Positions 37,594 to 51,700 of a stretch of DNA of 64,000 nt are shown here, one piece after another. The stretch spans positions 1 through 64,000 of the forward strand of contig JAREIK010008079.1 of NCBI GenBank assembly GCA_029783825.1. The letters run 5' to 3'. Position 1 is the first letter of the stretch, and every line of letters begins with the position of its first letter. The DNA comes from Sapria himalayana (lineage: Eukaryota; Streptophyta; Magnoliopsida; Malpighiales; Rafflesiaceae). The notes under the pieces were generated by a model, which saw only the letters and a program-made list of their open reading frames with translations, did not search any database and had not been told where the DNA came from. The position numbers and the translations under genes were made by a program.

Positions 37594-37598
37594 ACAAA
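37594..37598. repeat. Right target-site duplication of solo LTR (ACAAA)
   Basis: Partner of 37120-37124; followed by CATAAACTACAAG, which continues the E sequence. Confidence 0.9.
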
Positions 37599-37915
37599 CA
37601 TAAACTACAAGTTTGAATCTTTAGCTTCCATGTGGCCTGTCTGGACTCAATTGCTTACCGGCCCTGCTTGGCGATGCTTCAGATTTTACCGGATCTAAAA
37701 TTAATCATGGATAACCCGCTACTCTTGTTGGGCGATGGTTGTCTGAATGTTATCATCCCGGTTTGCTAGTGGGGCCCTCTCTAAGCTGGTGGCCCATACT
37801 TCAGGCTGCTTCCAGGACTTGCTGGCCCTCTAAATGCAACACCAAAATGGAAAAGAATATGTTCACGTGTGTACTGTGGTCCTTCGTTATGTGTGTTTGG
37901 TGCAGCAGTATCAAG

Positions 37916-40900
37916 GTTTAGGAGTTTAGTAATTTAAGTATTTAGGTATTTTATGGTTTATAGGTTTTATATAAATAAATAAATAACAAAAAAATTATTT
38001 TAATGTTTTTTTCTCATTTTCAAGGTTATAACCATCGAAAATTTTATAATTTTTAATTTTTTTTTCAAATGTTAATATAATATTTAATTATAATAATCAT
38101 AAAAATTAAATATCATTTAAATTCAATATAAATAATTTTATTGATCGATATTATAATACTGATCATAAAATAGATTAATAAACAAATATTAATAAGATAG
38201 ATATTAATTAAAATATATTTGCAAAACATAAAATGGTTCAAAATAAAAGTAAAATATATTATTAAATAATAATTTTTTATTTTTAAATGTTTGATTCTTT
38301 TTAAAAGCTTATAAATTTTTTTGATGAAGATAAATTATTTAAATTATATTTGTCTCATTCATAATTTTATTTTGCTATTAATATTTCTATAAAAATAAAA
38401 TAATAAATAATTTAAATGAATATTGAAATTATAATGAATACAAATAAAAATGAGATTGATGATTAATTATTTAGGTTATACTTGTTTAATAGTTTAAGTA
38501 TTTAGGAGTTTAGGAGTTTAGTGATTTAAGTGTTTATGCATTTTATAGTTTATGTGTTTTGTTTAAATAATGAAATAACAAAAAAATTATTTTTAAAATT
38601 TTATATCAATTTTGAAGGTTATAACCTTTATATATATAATAATTTTTAAATTTTTTTCAAATGTGAATACAATATTTACTTATAATAAACTTAATAATTA
38701 TATATCATGTAAATTAAAAATAAACAATTTTATTGATAGATATAAATAAACTAAATATAAATATAAATATAATTATGATCAAAAAATAAATTAATAAACT
38801 ATTATTTATTGATAAATATTTATATATTATTTATAAATACTTAAACCTTTAAAGATGGTTTAAATGTTTAAGTATTTAAGGGTTTTGGGGTTTAGGAGTT
38901 TAATGATTTAAGCATTTCGGAATTTAGTAGTTTATAGGTTATATATAAACAATAAATTAACAAAAAATTTAGTTTGGTGATTTTATCTCATTTTCAAAGA
39001 TGATAACCTTTAAAAATATAATAATTTTTAAATTATTTTCAAATGTAAATATAATATTTTGTTATAATAATCTTAATAATTATATATCATGTAAATTCAA
39101 TATAAACAATATTATTGATAAATATTTTAAAAATGACCAAAAAATAAATTAATAATCTATTATTAATAAGATAGATATCAATTAAAATATAATAAAAAAA
39201 AACCAAAAATGATTCAAAAGAAATCAAAATATATTACTATATAATAATTTTTTGTTTTGAAATTTTTTTTCTATTAAAATGTTTATCCATATTTTTTTGA
39301 TAAAAAATAATTTATATAAATTATTTTTGTCTAACTCAATTTATTTTGTAATTAATATTTTTATATAAATAAACATATAAATAATTAATATGAATATTTA
39401 ATAATTATAATGAAAAAATTAATATTGAGATTTATTCTTTATTATTTAGGGTATACAAGTCTTATTTAAATTAGAACTATCTCACTAATAATTTATTTTG
39501 TAATTAATATTTCTATAACAATAAACTGATAAATAATTAAAATAAAAATTTAAAATTTTACTGAATAAAAATTAAAATGAGATTTATGAATTATTATTAA
39601 TGTATACCAGTTTAATATTTTAAGAATATAGAGGTTTTTTCATTTATGACTTAAGCGATTTTTGTTTTTAGGTATTTAGTGGGTTATAGGTTTTATTTAA
39701 ACAATGAAATAACAAAAAAATTATTTTTGATATTTTTTCACATTTTCAAACCTTATAACATTTGAAAATATAATTATTTTAAATTTTTTAAAAATATGAA
39801 TACAATATTTAGTAATAATAATAATTATAATTATATATAATATAAACTAAATATAAACAATTTTATTGATAGATAGTATATCAATTATCAAAAAATAAAT
39901 TAATATGCTATTATTAATATGATCGATATAAATTAAAATATAATTACAAAACCTAAAAATATTCAAAATCCAAGTAAAATTTATTACTAAATAATAAATT
40001 CTTTTTGGTTTTTGCTTCTTTTTATAAGTATATATTTTTTTTGATGAAAAATAAATTATTTAAATTATATTTGTATCACTCATAATTTATTCTGTAATTA
40101 ATATTTTAATAAATTAATTAAATTATATTTAAGGTTTACGAATTTAAAGGTTTATGTATTTAGGGGCATTTTTGTTTAGGAGTTTAGAGGTTTAAGTGTT
40201 TATGCATTTAGTCGTTTATAAGTTTTATTTAAATAGTGATATAACAAAAAATTTATTATCATTATTTTTTTTGAAGGTTATAACCTTTGAAAATATAATA
40301 ATTTTTAAATTTTTTTCAAATGTAAATATAATATTTAGTTATAATAATCATAATAATTATAAGTCATTTAAAATCAATATAAATAATTACATTGCTAGAT
40401 ATTATAATAATGATCCAAAAAATGTAATAAACTATTATTAATAAGATAGATATTATTTAAAATATATTTGCAAAATCTAAATTTATTCAAAATCAAAGTA
40501 AAATATATTACTTAATAATAATTTTTTTAATGTTTTGCTTTTTTTATAACTTTATATTTTTTTATTATAAATAAATTATTTTAATTAATTTGTCTTACTC
40601 ATAATTTATTTTGTAATTTATAATTCTATAATAATATACTAATAAATAATTAAAATAATTATTTAAAATTATAATGAATACAAATAAAATTTAAATTTAT
40701 TATTTATTATTCAGGATATAGCGGTTTAATAGTTTAAGTATTTAGGTGTTTTTGGTTTTAGGAGTTTAGTGATTTAAGTGTTTAGACCTTTAGTGATTTA
40801 TAGTTATTATCTAAAGAATTAAAAAACAAAAAATTTTATTTTTTGAATTTTTTAATTTTTGAAGGTTGTAATCTTTGAAAATATAATAATTTTAAATTTT

Positions 40901-41674
40901 TTTAAAGCTGAATATAATATTGAGTTATAATAATCTTAATAATAATATATAATGTAAACTAAATATAAATAATTTTATTAATAGTTATTATAATAATGAT
41001 CGATAAATAAATTAATAAACTAGTATTAATAAGAATGATATAAATTAAAATATGATTGTAGAATCTAAAATGATTCAAAATCAAAATAAGATATATTAGT
41101 AAATAATAATTTTTTATTTTAAAAATTTTGACTCATTTTATAAGCATATATATTTTTTTGATGAAAAATCAATTATTTAAATTATATTAGTCAAACAAAT
41201 AATTTATTTTGTATTTAATATTTCTATAAAAAAAATTGATAAATAATTAAAATGAATATTTAAAATTATAATGAATACTAATAAAAAGAGATTTATGATT
41301 TATTATTTAGGATATTCCTATTTAATGGTTTAAGTTTTTTGTGGTTTTTGGGTTAAGGACTTTATTGATTTATATTTTTTGCACATTTTGGGGTTTATAG
41401 GTTTAATTTAATCAATGAAATAACAAAAAATTTATTTTTATGAATTTTCGTGATTTTCAAAGGTTATTACCTTTGAAAATGTAAAAATTTTTTAATAGTT
41501 CTAAAATATGAATACAATACTTACTTATAATAATCTTAATAATTATATTTGATGTAAATTCAATATAAAAAATTTTTTTAATATATATTATTTTGATGAT
41601 CAAAAAATAAATTAATAAACTATTATTAATAAGATAGATATTAATTAAAATATATTTGCATAACTCAAAATAAT
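37916..41674 (-). repeat. AT-rich satellite, reversed block 2
   Basis: Reversed array on the outer side of E2, equivalent to the left flank of E1. Palindrome-type centres are near 38028, 38628, 39003, 39745, 40280, 40875 and 41468. The first four keep the spacing pattern seen before E1 and E4. A box-truncated monomer lies at about 40090-40150. No gene is present; the open frame at 40196-40441 is repeat-derived. Confidence 0.9.
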
Positions 41675-41707
41675 AGCATTCTGAACAACTATAAATAGCA
41701 TAGATAT
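41675..41707. other. Orientation-switch junction with templated insertion
   Basis: Reversed satellite stops at about 41674 and forward insert E3 begins at about 41708. The bases spanning the join (41672-41691) are a 20-base exact copy of 41849-41868 inside E3, followed by ATAAATAGCAT (41691-41701), which copies the overlapping stretch 41846-41856. E1 differs at this place (CATCCTCAAC against CATTCTGAAC), so the filler was copied from E3 itself. Confidence 0.8.
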
Positions 41708-42058
41708 CCTGCTCAAACCACCCTGAGGCTAGTTTGTTCTAATAGGCTACAAGGTGGTTATTTTTTTAGAGTTGAATTATGTTTTAAAAAAATTGCTTTG
41801 AGTGTGTGCATGAGAGATATTTTAGAAGAAATTACAATAATCAATATAAATAGCATTCTGAACAACTAGCTATTTCAACACATAGGGGTACAACTTTGGT
41901 TTAGCCTGTTAGCGTACATGAGTCAAAATACCTTTCATAGCCCAGTGATTCAACATCAAATATGATGAAACATAATAGAGATAAAGTAAATGCTACTATT
42001 ATTTTGGTTAGAGCTTTAGCAATCATTCTAGAGTTGAGAGAGGAATAAAATAAATTAT
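41708..42058 (+). other. Insert E, copy 3 (only the right 350 bp)
   Basis: Begins CCTGCTCAAACCACCC, matching E1 from about 14095, and continues to the shared right boundary GAGTTGAGAGAGGAA. The left 2.1 kb of E is missing at the junction. The forward satellite that follows matches the right flank of E1 for several kb. Confidence 0.88.
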
Positions 42059-44339
42059 TTTATTTATTCAGTATAATTTTAATTATTATTTTAATTATTT
42101 ATCAGTTTATTTTTATAGAAATAATAATTACAAAATAAATTATTAGTGAGACAGATCTAATTTAAATTAAACCAGTATATCCTAAATAATAAAGAATAAA
42201 TCTCATTTTATTTCATTTTTATTTTAAATATTCAAATTTAATTATTTATTTGTTTATTTTTATATAAATATTAATTACAAAATAAATTATGAGTTACACA
42301 AATATAATTTTAATAAATTATTTTTCATCAAAATAATATAGATAAACTTTTTAAAAGGAAAAAAAAATTTATAAACAAAAAATTATTAAATAGTAATATA
42401 TTTTGCTTTGCTTTTGAATCATTATAGGCTTTGTAAATATATTTTAATTGATATCTATCTTATTAATTATAGATTATTAAGTTATTTTTTCATCATTATT
42501 AGCTATATTTCTCAATAAAAATGTTTATATTGAATTTATATGATATATAAATATAATCATTATTATAACTAAATATTGTATTCACTTTTGAAAAAAATTT
42601 TAAAATTATAATATTTTCAACGGTTATATCCTTTGAAAATGTGAAAAAATAAAAAAAAATAAATTTTTTGTTATTTCAATTTTTAAATAAAACCTATAGA
42701 TCATTAAATGCTTACTTACTTAAATCAGTAAGCTCAAAATCCCGAAACCGCTAAATACATAAACCTTTTAACAGCTATATACTTCTTAATAAATAATAAA
42801 TCTCATTTGTATTTCTATTTATTATAATTTTAAATATTAATTTTAATTATTTATAGTTTAATTTTTTTTGAAAAATTAATTACAAAATAAATTTCATGTG
42901 AGACAAATATTATTTAAATAATTTAATTTAATAAAAAAAATATAAGCTTATAAAAAGAAGGAAAATTATAAAAATTAAATATTAGTATTTAGTAATATAT
43001 TTTGATTTGATTTTGAATCATTTTGTGTTATGTAAATATATTTTATTTAATATTAATATTATTAAAAAAAGTTTATTAATTTAATTTTTGATCATTATTA
43101 TAATATATATCATTAAAATTTATATGATATATAATTAGTAAGATTAATATAATTATACGTGGTATTCACATTTCAACAAATTTTAAAACTTATTTTATTT
43201 TCAAAGGTTATAACCTTTTAAAATTAGAAAAAATCAAAAATAGAATTTTAAATTTTTATTATATAAATAAAATCTATAAACCACTAAATAATCCAACCAT
43301 TAAATCGGTATACCATATATAATAATTCATAAATATCATTTTAATTTGTATTCATTATAATTTTAAATATTCATTTTAATTATTTATTAGATTATTTTTT
43401 ATAGAAATATCAATCACAAAATAAATAATGAGTGAGACAAATATGATTTTAATAATTTATTTTTAATAAAAAAAAGCTTATATAAAGAACTAAAAATTTA
43501 AAAACAAAAAATTATTATTTAGTAATATATTTTAATTTGATTTTGAATCATTATATATAGGTTTTGCAATTATATTTTAATTGAGATCAATCTTATTAAT
43601 AATAGTTTATTAATTTATTAATTGATCATTTTTATAATATCGAACAATAAAATTACTTATATTCAATTAAAATGCCTTATAATTATTAAGTTATTATAAC
43701 TAAATATTATATTCACATTTGAAAAAAATTTAAAAATTATTATATTTTAAAAGATTATAATCTTCAAAAATGATAAATAATCATAAAATTAATTTTATAT
43801 TATTTTATTATTTAAAAAAAAACATATAAACAACTAAATGACTAAACATTTAAATCTCTAGACTTTTAAACCCCAAAACCCCCAAAATACTTAAACCATT
43901 AAACCTATATAACCTAAATAATAAATAATAATTTTCATTTTAATTTGTATTCTTTATAATTTTAAATATTCATATTAATTATTTTTTAGTTTATTTTTAT
44001 AGAAATATTAATTACAAAATAATAATGAGTGAGACATATATAATTTAAATAAAGTATTTTTTATGAAAAAAAATAAGCTTATAAAAATAAACAAAATTTC
44101 AAAAATTTAAAATTTTATTTAGTAATATAATTTACTTTGATTATGAATTATTTTGGGTTCTGCAAATATATTTTAATTAATATCTATCTTATTAATAATA
44201 GTTTATTAATTTATTTTTTGATGATTATTATAATATATATTAATACATTTATTATATTGAATCTACAATAAATATAATTATTAAGATTATTATAACTAAG
44301 TATTGTATTCATATTTTAGAACTATTAAAAAATTATTAT

Positions 44340-44367
44340 ATTTTCAAAGGTTATAACCTTTGAAAAT
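44340..44367. repeat. Monomer palindrome, 28 bp perfect
   Basis: Standard arms, in the AGAACTATTA monomer subtype. The equivalent monomer near 16747 has a mutated left arm (TTTTTAAAGG). Confidence 0.9.
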
Positions 44368-44936
44368 CATGAAAATTCATAAAAATAAATTTTTTGTTAA
44401 TCCATTGATTAAATAAAACATATAAACACGAAAATGGGTAAACATATAAATTAATAAACTCCTTAACCCCAAAACCAAAAAAACTTAAAAATTAAATAGT
44501 TATACCCTAAATAATAAATCATAAATCTCATTTTTATTAGTATTCATTATAATTTTAAATATATATATTAATTATTTATTAGTTTAATTTTATATAAATA
44601 TAAATTTAAAAATAAATTATTAGTGAGACAAATATAATTTAAATAATTTATTTTTCATCAAAAAATATATAGGCTTATAAATGGATACAAAAATTTAAAA
44701 ATTTAAAATTAATATTTAGTAAAATATTTAACTTTTATTTTGAGTCATTTTAGGTTTTGCAAATATATTTTAAACAATATTTATCTTATTAATAATTGGT
44801 TATTACTTTTTATGATCATTATTATAATAAATATCAATAAAATTGTTTATATTGAATTTATATTATATATAATTATTATGATTATTATAACTTCATATTG
44901 TATTCACTTTTCAAAACAAAATTTAAAAATAATTAT

Positions 44937-44964
44937 ATTTTCGAAGGTTATAACCTTCGAAAAT
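44937..44964. repeat. Monomer palindrome, CGAAGG variant, 28 bp perfect
   Basis: Same paired A-to-G and T-to-C change as at 9444-9471, in a monomer whose flanking sequence belongs to a different subtype. Confidence 0.9.
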
Positions 44965-46677
44965 GATAAAAAATAACAAAAATAAATTTTTATTATTTTA
45001 TTTTAAATATATTACCTATAAACCACTAAATGACTAAATACTAAAATGACTAAACTCCTAAACCGCGAAGCCCATAAATACTTAAAACATTAAATTAGTA
45101 TAGTCTAAATAATAAATCATAAATCTCAATTTTATTAGTATTCATTAATATTTTAAATATTCATTTTAATTATTTATCAGTTTTTTTTATAGAAATATTA
45201 ATTACAAATGAAATTATTAATGCGACATATATAATTTAAATAATTTATTTTTCATCAAAAAAAAAATACTGATAAAAAGAGGCACAATTTTAAAAATAAA
45301 AAATTATTATTTAATATTATATCTTATTTTGATTTTGATTCATTTTAGATTTTACAATTATATCTTTTTTAATATCATTCTTATAAATACAAGTTTATTA
45401 ATTTATTTATTGATCATTATTATAATATCTATCAATAAAATTATTTATATTGAGTTTAAATTATATTTAATTATTAAAATCATTATAACTAAATATTATA
45501 TTCACATTAAAAAAAATAAATTTATTATATTTTCAAAGGTTATAACCTTCAAAAATTAAAAAAAATCAAAAAATTAAATTTTTTGTTTTCTCATTCTTAA
45601 AAAGAAACTATAAATCACTAAAGGTCTAAACATTAATCACTAAAGGTCTAAATAATTAAATCAGTAAATTCCTTAACCAAAAAACCACTAAATACTTAAA
45701 CCATTAAACCGGTAAATCCTCAATAATAAATAATAAATCTCAATTTTATTTGTATTCATTATAATTTTAAATATTCATTTTAATTATTTAGTAGTTTATT
45801 ATTATAGAATTATAAATTACAAAATAAATTATGAGTAAGAAAATATAATTTAAATAATTTATTTTTAATACCAAAAATATAAAGTAATAAAAGAAGCAAA
45901 ACATTAAAAAATTATTATTTAGTAATATATTTTACTTTGATTTGAATAAATTTAGATTTTGCAAATACTTTTTAAATAATAACTATTTTATTAATAATAG
46001 TTTATTAATTATTTTTTGATCATAATTATAATATCTAGCAATATAATTATTTATATTGAATTTAAATGAATTATAATTATGAAGATTATTATAAATAAAT
46101 ATTATATTTACATTTAAAAAAATTTAAAAATTATTATATTTTCAAAGGATATAATCTTCAAATATTAGAAAAAAAATAAAAATAATTTTTTTACTATATC
46201 ATTGTTAAAATAAAACTAATAAACCACTAAATGCCTAAATATTTAAACATCTAAACTCCAAAACAGATAAGCCCCTAAATACATAAACCTTTAAACTCGT
46301 AAACCTTAAATATAATCAAAATAATTTATTAAAATATTAATAACAAAATAAATTATTAGTGATACAAATATAATTTAAATAATTTATTTTTCATAAAAAA
46401 ATAATATAAGCTTATAAAAAGAAGCAAAAACTAAAAAACAAAAATTATAATTTAGTAATAAATTTTACATGGATTTTGAATAATTTTATGTTTTGCAATT
46501 ATATTTTAATTCATATCCATCATAATAATAATAATATATTAATTTATTTTTTGATAATTGATATCATATCTCTGAATAAAATTGTTTATATTTAGTTTAT
46601 ATTATATATAATTATAATGATTATTATTCCTGAATATTGTATTCAGATTTTAAAAAAATTTTAAAATTATTATATTG

Positions 46678-46697
46678 TCAAAGGTTATAACCTTTGA
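46678..46697. repeat. Monomer palindrome, 20 bp perfect core
   Basis: The core TCAAAGGTTA and its complement is intact. The outer left arm carries a G (TTGTC), which breaks pairing beyond 20 bp. Confidence 0.85.
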
Positions 46698-48329
46698 AAA
46701 TGTGAAAAAATATCAAAAATAATTTTTTTGTTATTTCATTGTTTAAACAAAACATATAAACCAATAAATGCCTAAAAAAATAAATTACTAAAGTCCTAAA
46801 CAACAAAACCTCTAAATACTTAAAATATTAAACTGGTATACATTAATAATAATTCATAAATCTCATTTTAATTTTTATTCAGTTTATTTTAAATTTTTAT
46901 TTTAATTATTTATTAGTTTATTTTTATTGAAATATTAATTACAAATTAAATTATTAGTGAGACAAATATACTTTATATTAGACTGGTATACCCTAAATAA
47001 TAAAGAATAAATCTCATTTTTTTCATTATAGTTTTAAATATTCATTTTAATTATATATTTGTTTATTTTTATATAAATATTAATTAAAAATAAATTATGA
47101 ATTAGACAAATAAAATTTATATAAATTATTAAAAAATAAATTAGGTTTTGTAATTATATTTTAATTGATATCTATCTTATTAATAATAGATATTAATTTA
47201 TTTTTTGATCATTATTATAATATTTATCAATAATATAGTTTATATTGAATTTATATGATATATAAATATAATGATTATTATAACTAAATATTGAATTCAT
47301 ATTTGAAAAGAATTTAAAAATTATTATATTTTGAATGGTTATAACCTTTGAAAATATAATAAAATAATAAAAATAAATATTTTGTTATTTTAATTTTTAA
47401 ATATAACCTATAAACCACTAAATGCATACACAGTTAAATCAGCAAACTCCTAAAGCCCATAATGCCTAAATACATAAACAACTAAACTGCTTTATACTAC
47501 ATAATAATTAAGAAATCTAATTTTTATTTCAATTTATTATAATTTTAAATATTCATTTTAATTATTTATTAGTTTATTTTTATATAAATTTTTATTACCA
47601 AATAAATTATGTGGGTGAAAAATATAATTTAAATAATTAGTTTTTAATAAAAAAAATATATACGCTTATAAAAGAAGTAAAAATTTAAAAATTAAAAATT
47701 TTTATCTAATAATCTTTTTTACTTTAATTTTGAATCAATTTGGGTTTTGTAAATATTTTTTAATTAATATCTATGTAATTATTAATAGCTTATTAATTTA
47801 ATTTTTAATCATTATTATATTATCTATCAATAAAATTGTTTCTATTGAATTTATTGATATATAATTATTAAAATTATTATAACTAAATATTGTGTTCACA
47901 TTTCAAAATATTTTAAATATTATTATATTTTCAAAGGTTATAACCTATGAAAATGACAAAAAATTACAAATTTTTTTGTTTTTTTATTGTTTAAATAAAA
48001 CTCATAAACCACTAAATGTCTAAAAACATGAATCGCTAAACACCTATATGACAAAACGTCTAAATACTTAAACTATTAAATTGGTATACATTAATAATAA
48101 ATCATAAATCTCATTTTAAATTTTATTCAGTATAATTTTAAATTTTTATTTTAATTATTTATCAGTTTATTTTTATAGAAATATTAATTAACAATAAATT
48201 ATTAGTGAGACAGATATAATTTAAATTAAATTGGAATACCCTAAATAATAAATAATAAATCTTATTTTTTTTTCATTATAATTTTAAATATTCATTTTAA
48301 TTATTTATTTCTTTATTTTTATATAAATA

Positions 48330-48747
48330 TTAATTAAAAAATAAATTATGAGTTAGACAAATATAATTTATGTAAATTATTTGTAATCAAAAAATATATA
48401 TAAACTTTCTAAAATAAAAAAAATTTCAAAACAAAAAATTATTATATAGTAATATATTTTGCTTTGCTTATGAATCATTTTATGTTTTGTAATTATATTT
48501 TAATTGATATCTATCTTTTTAATAATAGATTATTAATTTATTTTTTGATCATTATTAGAATATTTATCACGATAATTGTTTATGTTGAAATATGATATAT
48601 AAATATATTGATTATTATAACTAAATATTAAATTCACTTTTGAAAAAAAATTAAAAATAATTATATTTTGAAATTTTATTAACTTTGAAAATATCAAAAA
48701 AAAATAAAAATTAATGTTTTGTTATTTTATTTTTTAAATAAAACCTA
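48330..48747 (+). repeat. Monomer segment nearly identical to 59272-59690
   Basis: Shares private words with the copy about 10.9 kb to the right: AAACTTTCTAAAATAAA, TATCACGATAATTGTTTATG and the degraded palindrome TTTTGAAATTTTATTAAC. Few differences are visible over about 420 bp, far fewer than between neighbouring monomers. Confidence 0.75.
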
Positions 48748-51700
48748 CTATATAATATATACTAATTAATAAATCTAATTTTTAATTCTATTTATTATAA
48801 TTTTAAATATTAATTTAATTATTTATTAGTTTATTTTTATAAAAATATTTATTACAAAATAAATCATGAGTAAGACGAATATAATTTAAATAATTTATTT
48901 TTAATCAAAAAATATATATACGCTTATAAAAGAATAAAAATTTAAAAATTAAAAATTATTATTCAATAATATATTTTACATTAATTTTGAATCAATTTGG
49001 GTTTTGTAAAGATTTTTTAATGAATATCTATCTTATTATTATTAGTTTATTAATTTAATTTTTGATCATTATTATAATAATTATCAATAAAATTGTTTAT
49101 ATTGAATTTATATGATGTATGATTATTAATAATATTATAACTAAATAATGTATTCACGTTTCATAAAATTTTAAATCTCGAAACCATTAAACTGGTATAC
49201 ATTTATAATAAATAATAAACCTCATTTTAATTTTTATTAAGTATAATTTAAATTTTTATTTTAATTATTTATCAGTTTATTTTTATAGAAATATTAATTA
49301 CAAAATAAATTATTAGTGAGACATATCTAATATAAATTAAACTGGTATACCCTAAATAATAAATAATAAATAATAAATCTCATTTTGTTTTCATTATAAT
49401 TCTAAATATTCATTTTAATTATATATTTGTTAATTTTTATTTAAATATTAAAAACAAAAAAATTTAAGAGTTACACAAATATAATTTATATAAATTATTT
49501 TTCATCAAAAAAATATAGATAAACTTTTTAAAAGAAAAAAAAATTTCAAAACAAAAAATTATTATATAGTAATATATTTTGCTTTGCTTCTGAATCATTT
49601 TAGGTTTTTTAATTATATTTTAATTGATATCTATCTTATTAATTATAGATTATTAATTTTTTTTGATCATTATTAGAATATTTTTTAATAAAAATGTTTA
49701 TATGGAATTTATATGATATATAAATATAAATATTATTATAATTAAATATAGTATTCACTTTGAAAAAAATTTTAAAATTATTATATTTTCAAAGATTATA
49801 ACATTTGAAAATGTCAAAAAATAAAAAAAAATATTTTTTCTTTGTTATTCTATTGGTTAAATAAAACCTATACACCACTAAATGCCTATGCATTTAAATC
49901 ACAAAACTACAAAAAACCGATACCTCTATATAGATAATTTTTTAAATCGTTATACCCTAAATAATAATTAAGAAATTTCATTTTTATTTGTTTTCATTAT
50001 ATTTTAAAAAATTCATTTTGATTGTTTAGTTTTTTATTTTTATATATGTATTAATTATAAATTAAATTATAAGTTAAAAATATAATTTTTAAAAATTTTT
50101 TTTTAATAAAAAATTGATAAGCTTATAAAAAGAAAAAAAATTAAAAACTAATAATTTTTATTTAGTAATATATTTCGCTTTGTTTTTAATCATTTTAGGT
50201 TTTGATATTATATTTTAAGTAAAATCAATCTTATTCATAATAGATTTTTAATTTATTTTTTGATAATTATTAGAATATCTATCAATAAAATTGTTTATAT
50301 TGAATTTATGTGATATATAAATATTATGATTATTATAAATAAATATTGTTTTAACTTTTGAAAAAAATTTAAAAATTATTATATTTTCAAAGGTTATAAT
50401 CTTAAAAAATGAGAAAAAATAATAAAAATAATTTTTAGTTATTTTATTTTTTAAATAAAACCTATAGACCATAGAATGCTTACTTAGATTAGTAAGCTCA
50501 TAAACGCTTAAATACATAAACATTTTAACATCTATATACTACTTAATAAATATTAAATCTCTTTTTTATTTCTATTTATTATAATTTTAAATATTTTTTT
50601 TTATTATTTATAGTTTAATTTTTTAGAAAAACTAATTATAAAATAAATTTCGAGTGAGAAATATTATTTAAATAATTTATTTTTAATCAAAAAAAATAAT
50701 AGCTTAAAAAAGAAGGAAAAATTTAAAAATTAAATATTATTATTTAGTAATATATTTTGATTTAATTTTGAATCATTTTGTGTTATGTAAATATATTTTA
50801 ATTAATATTTATATTATTAATAATAGTTTATTAATTTTATTTTTGATCATTATTATAATATCTATCATTAAAATTGTTTATATTTAATTTATATGATATA
50901 TAAATAGTAAGATTAATATAATTATACCTAGTATTCACATTTCAAAATATTTTAAAAATTTTTTATTTTTAACGGTTATAACCTTTGAAAATCAGAAAAA
51001 ATCTAAAAATATTTTTTTTATTTTTATTATATAAATAAAATCTATAAACCACTAAATACCTAAAAAGATAAATTGATAAAGTCCTAAACGAAAAAATTCC
51101 TAAATAATCAAACCATTAAACCGGTATACCACATATAATAATTCAAAAATCTCATTTTATTAGTAATCATTATATTTTTAAATATTCATTTTAATTATTT
51201 ATTAGTTTATTTTTTTATAGAAATATTAATTACAAAATAAATAATGAGCGAGACTACTATAATTTAAATATAATCTATTTTTAATCAAAAAAATATATAA
51301 GCTTATAAAAAGAAGTAAAATTTAAAAACAAAAAATTATTATTTAGTAATATATTTTACTTTGATTTTGAATCATTATATATAGGTTTTGCAATTATATT
51401 TTAATTGTATCAATCTTATTAAGAATAGTTTATTAATTTATTATTTGATCAATTTTATAATATCTATCAATAAAAGTACGTATATTGAATTTATATGTCT
51501 TATAATTATTACGATTATTATAACTGAATATAAATTTACATTTGAAAAAAATTTAAAATTTATTATATTTTCTAAGGTTATAACATTCAAAAATGATCAA
51601 AAATCACAAAAATAATTTTGTTATTATTTTATTATTTAAATAAAACTTATAAACCACTAAATGCCTAAATATTTAAATCTCTAGACTCCTAAACCCAAAA

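Larger units (their letters stand above)
35056..37915 (-). other. Insert E, copy 2 (inverted, with solo LTR inside)
   Basis: Reverse complement of E1 from end to end: it begins with TCTTAACTCTAGAATGATTGC and ends with TGGTGCAGCAGTATCA. Relative to E1 it carries an extra 474 bp (solo LTR plus one target duplication) and lacks 85 bp. Its net length of 2,860 bp agrees with those two events. Both flanks match the flanks of E1, so insert and satellite were duplicated and inverted as one piece. The 60-82-codon open frames inside are shadows. Confidence 0.88.
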
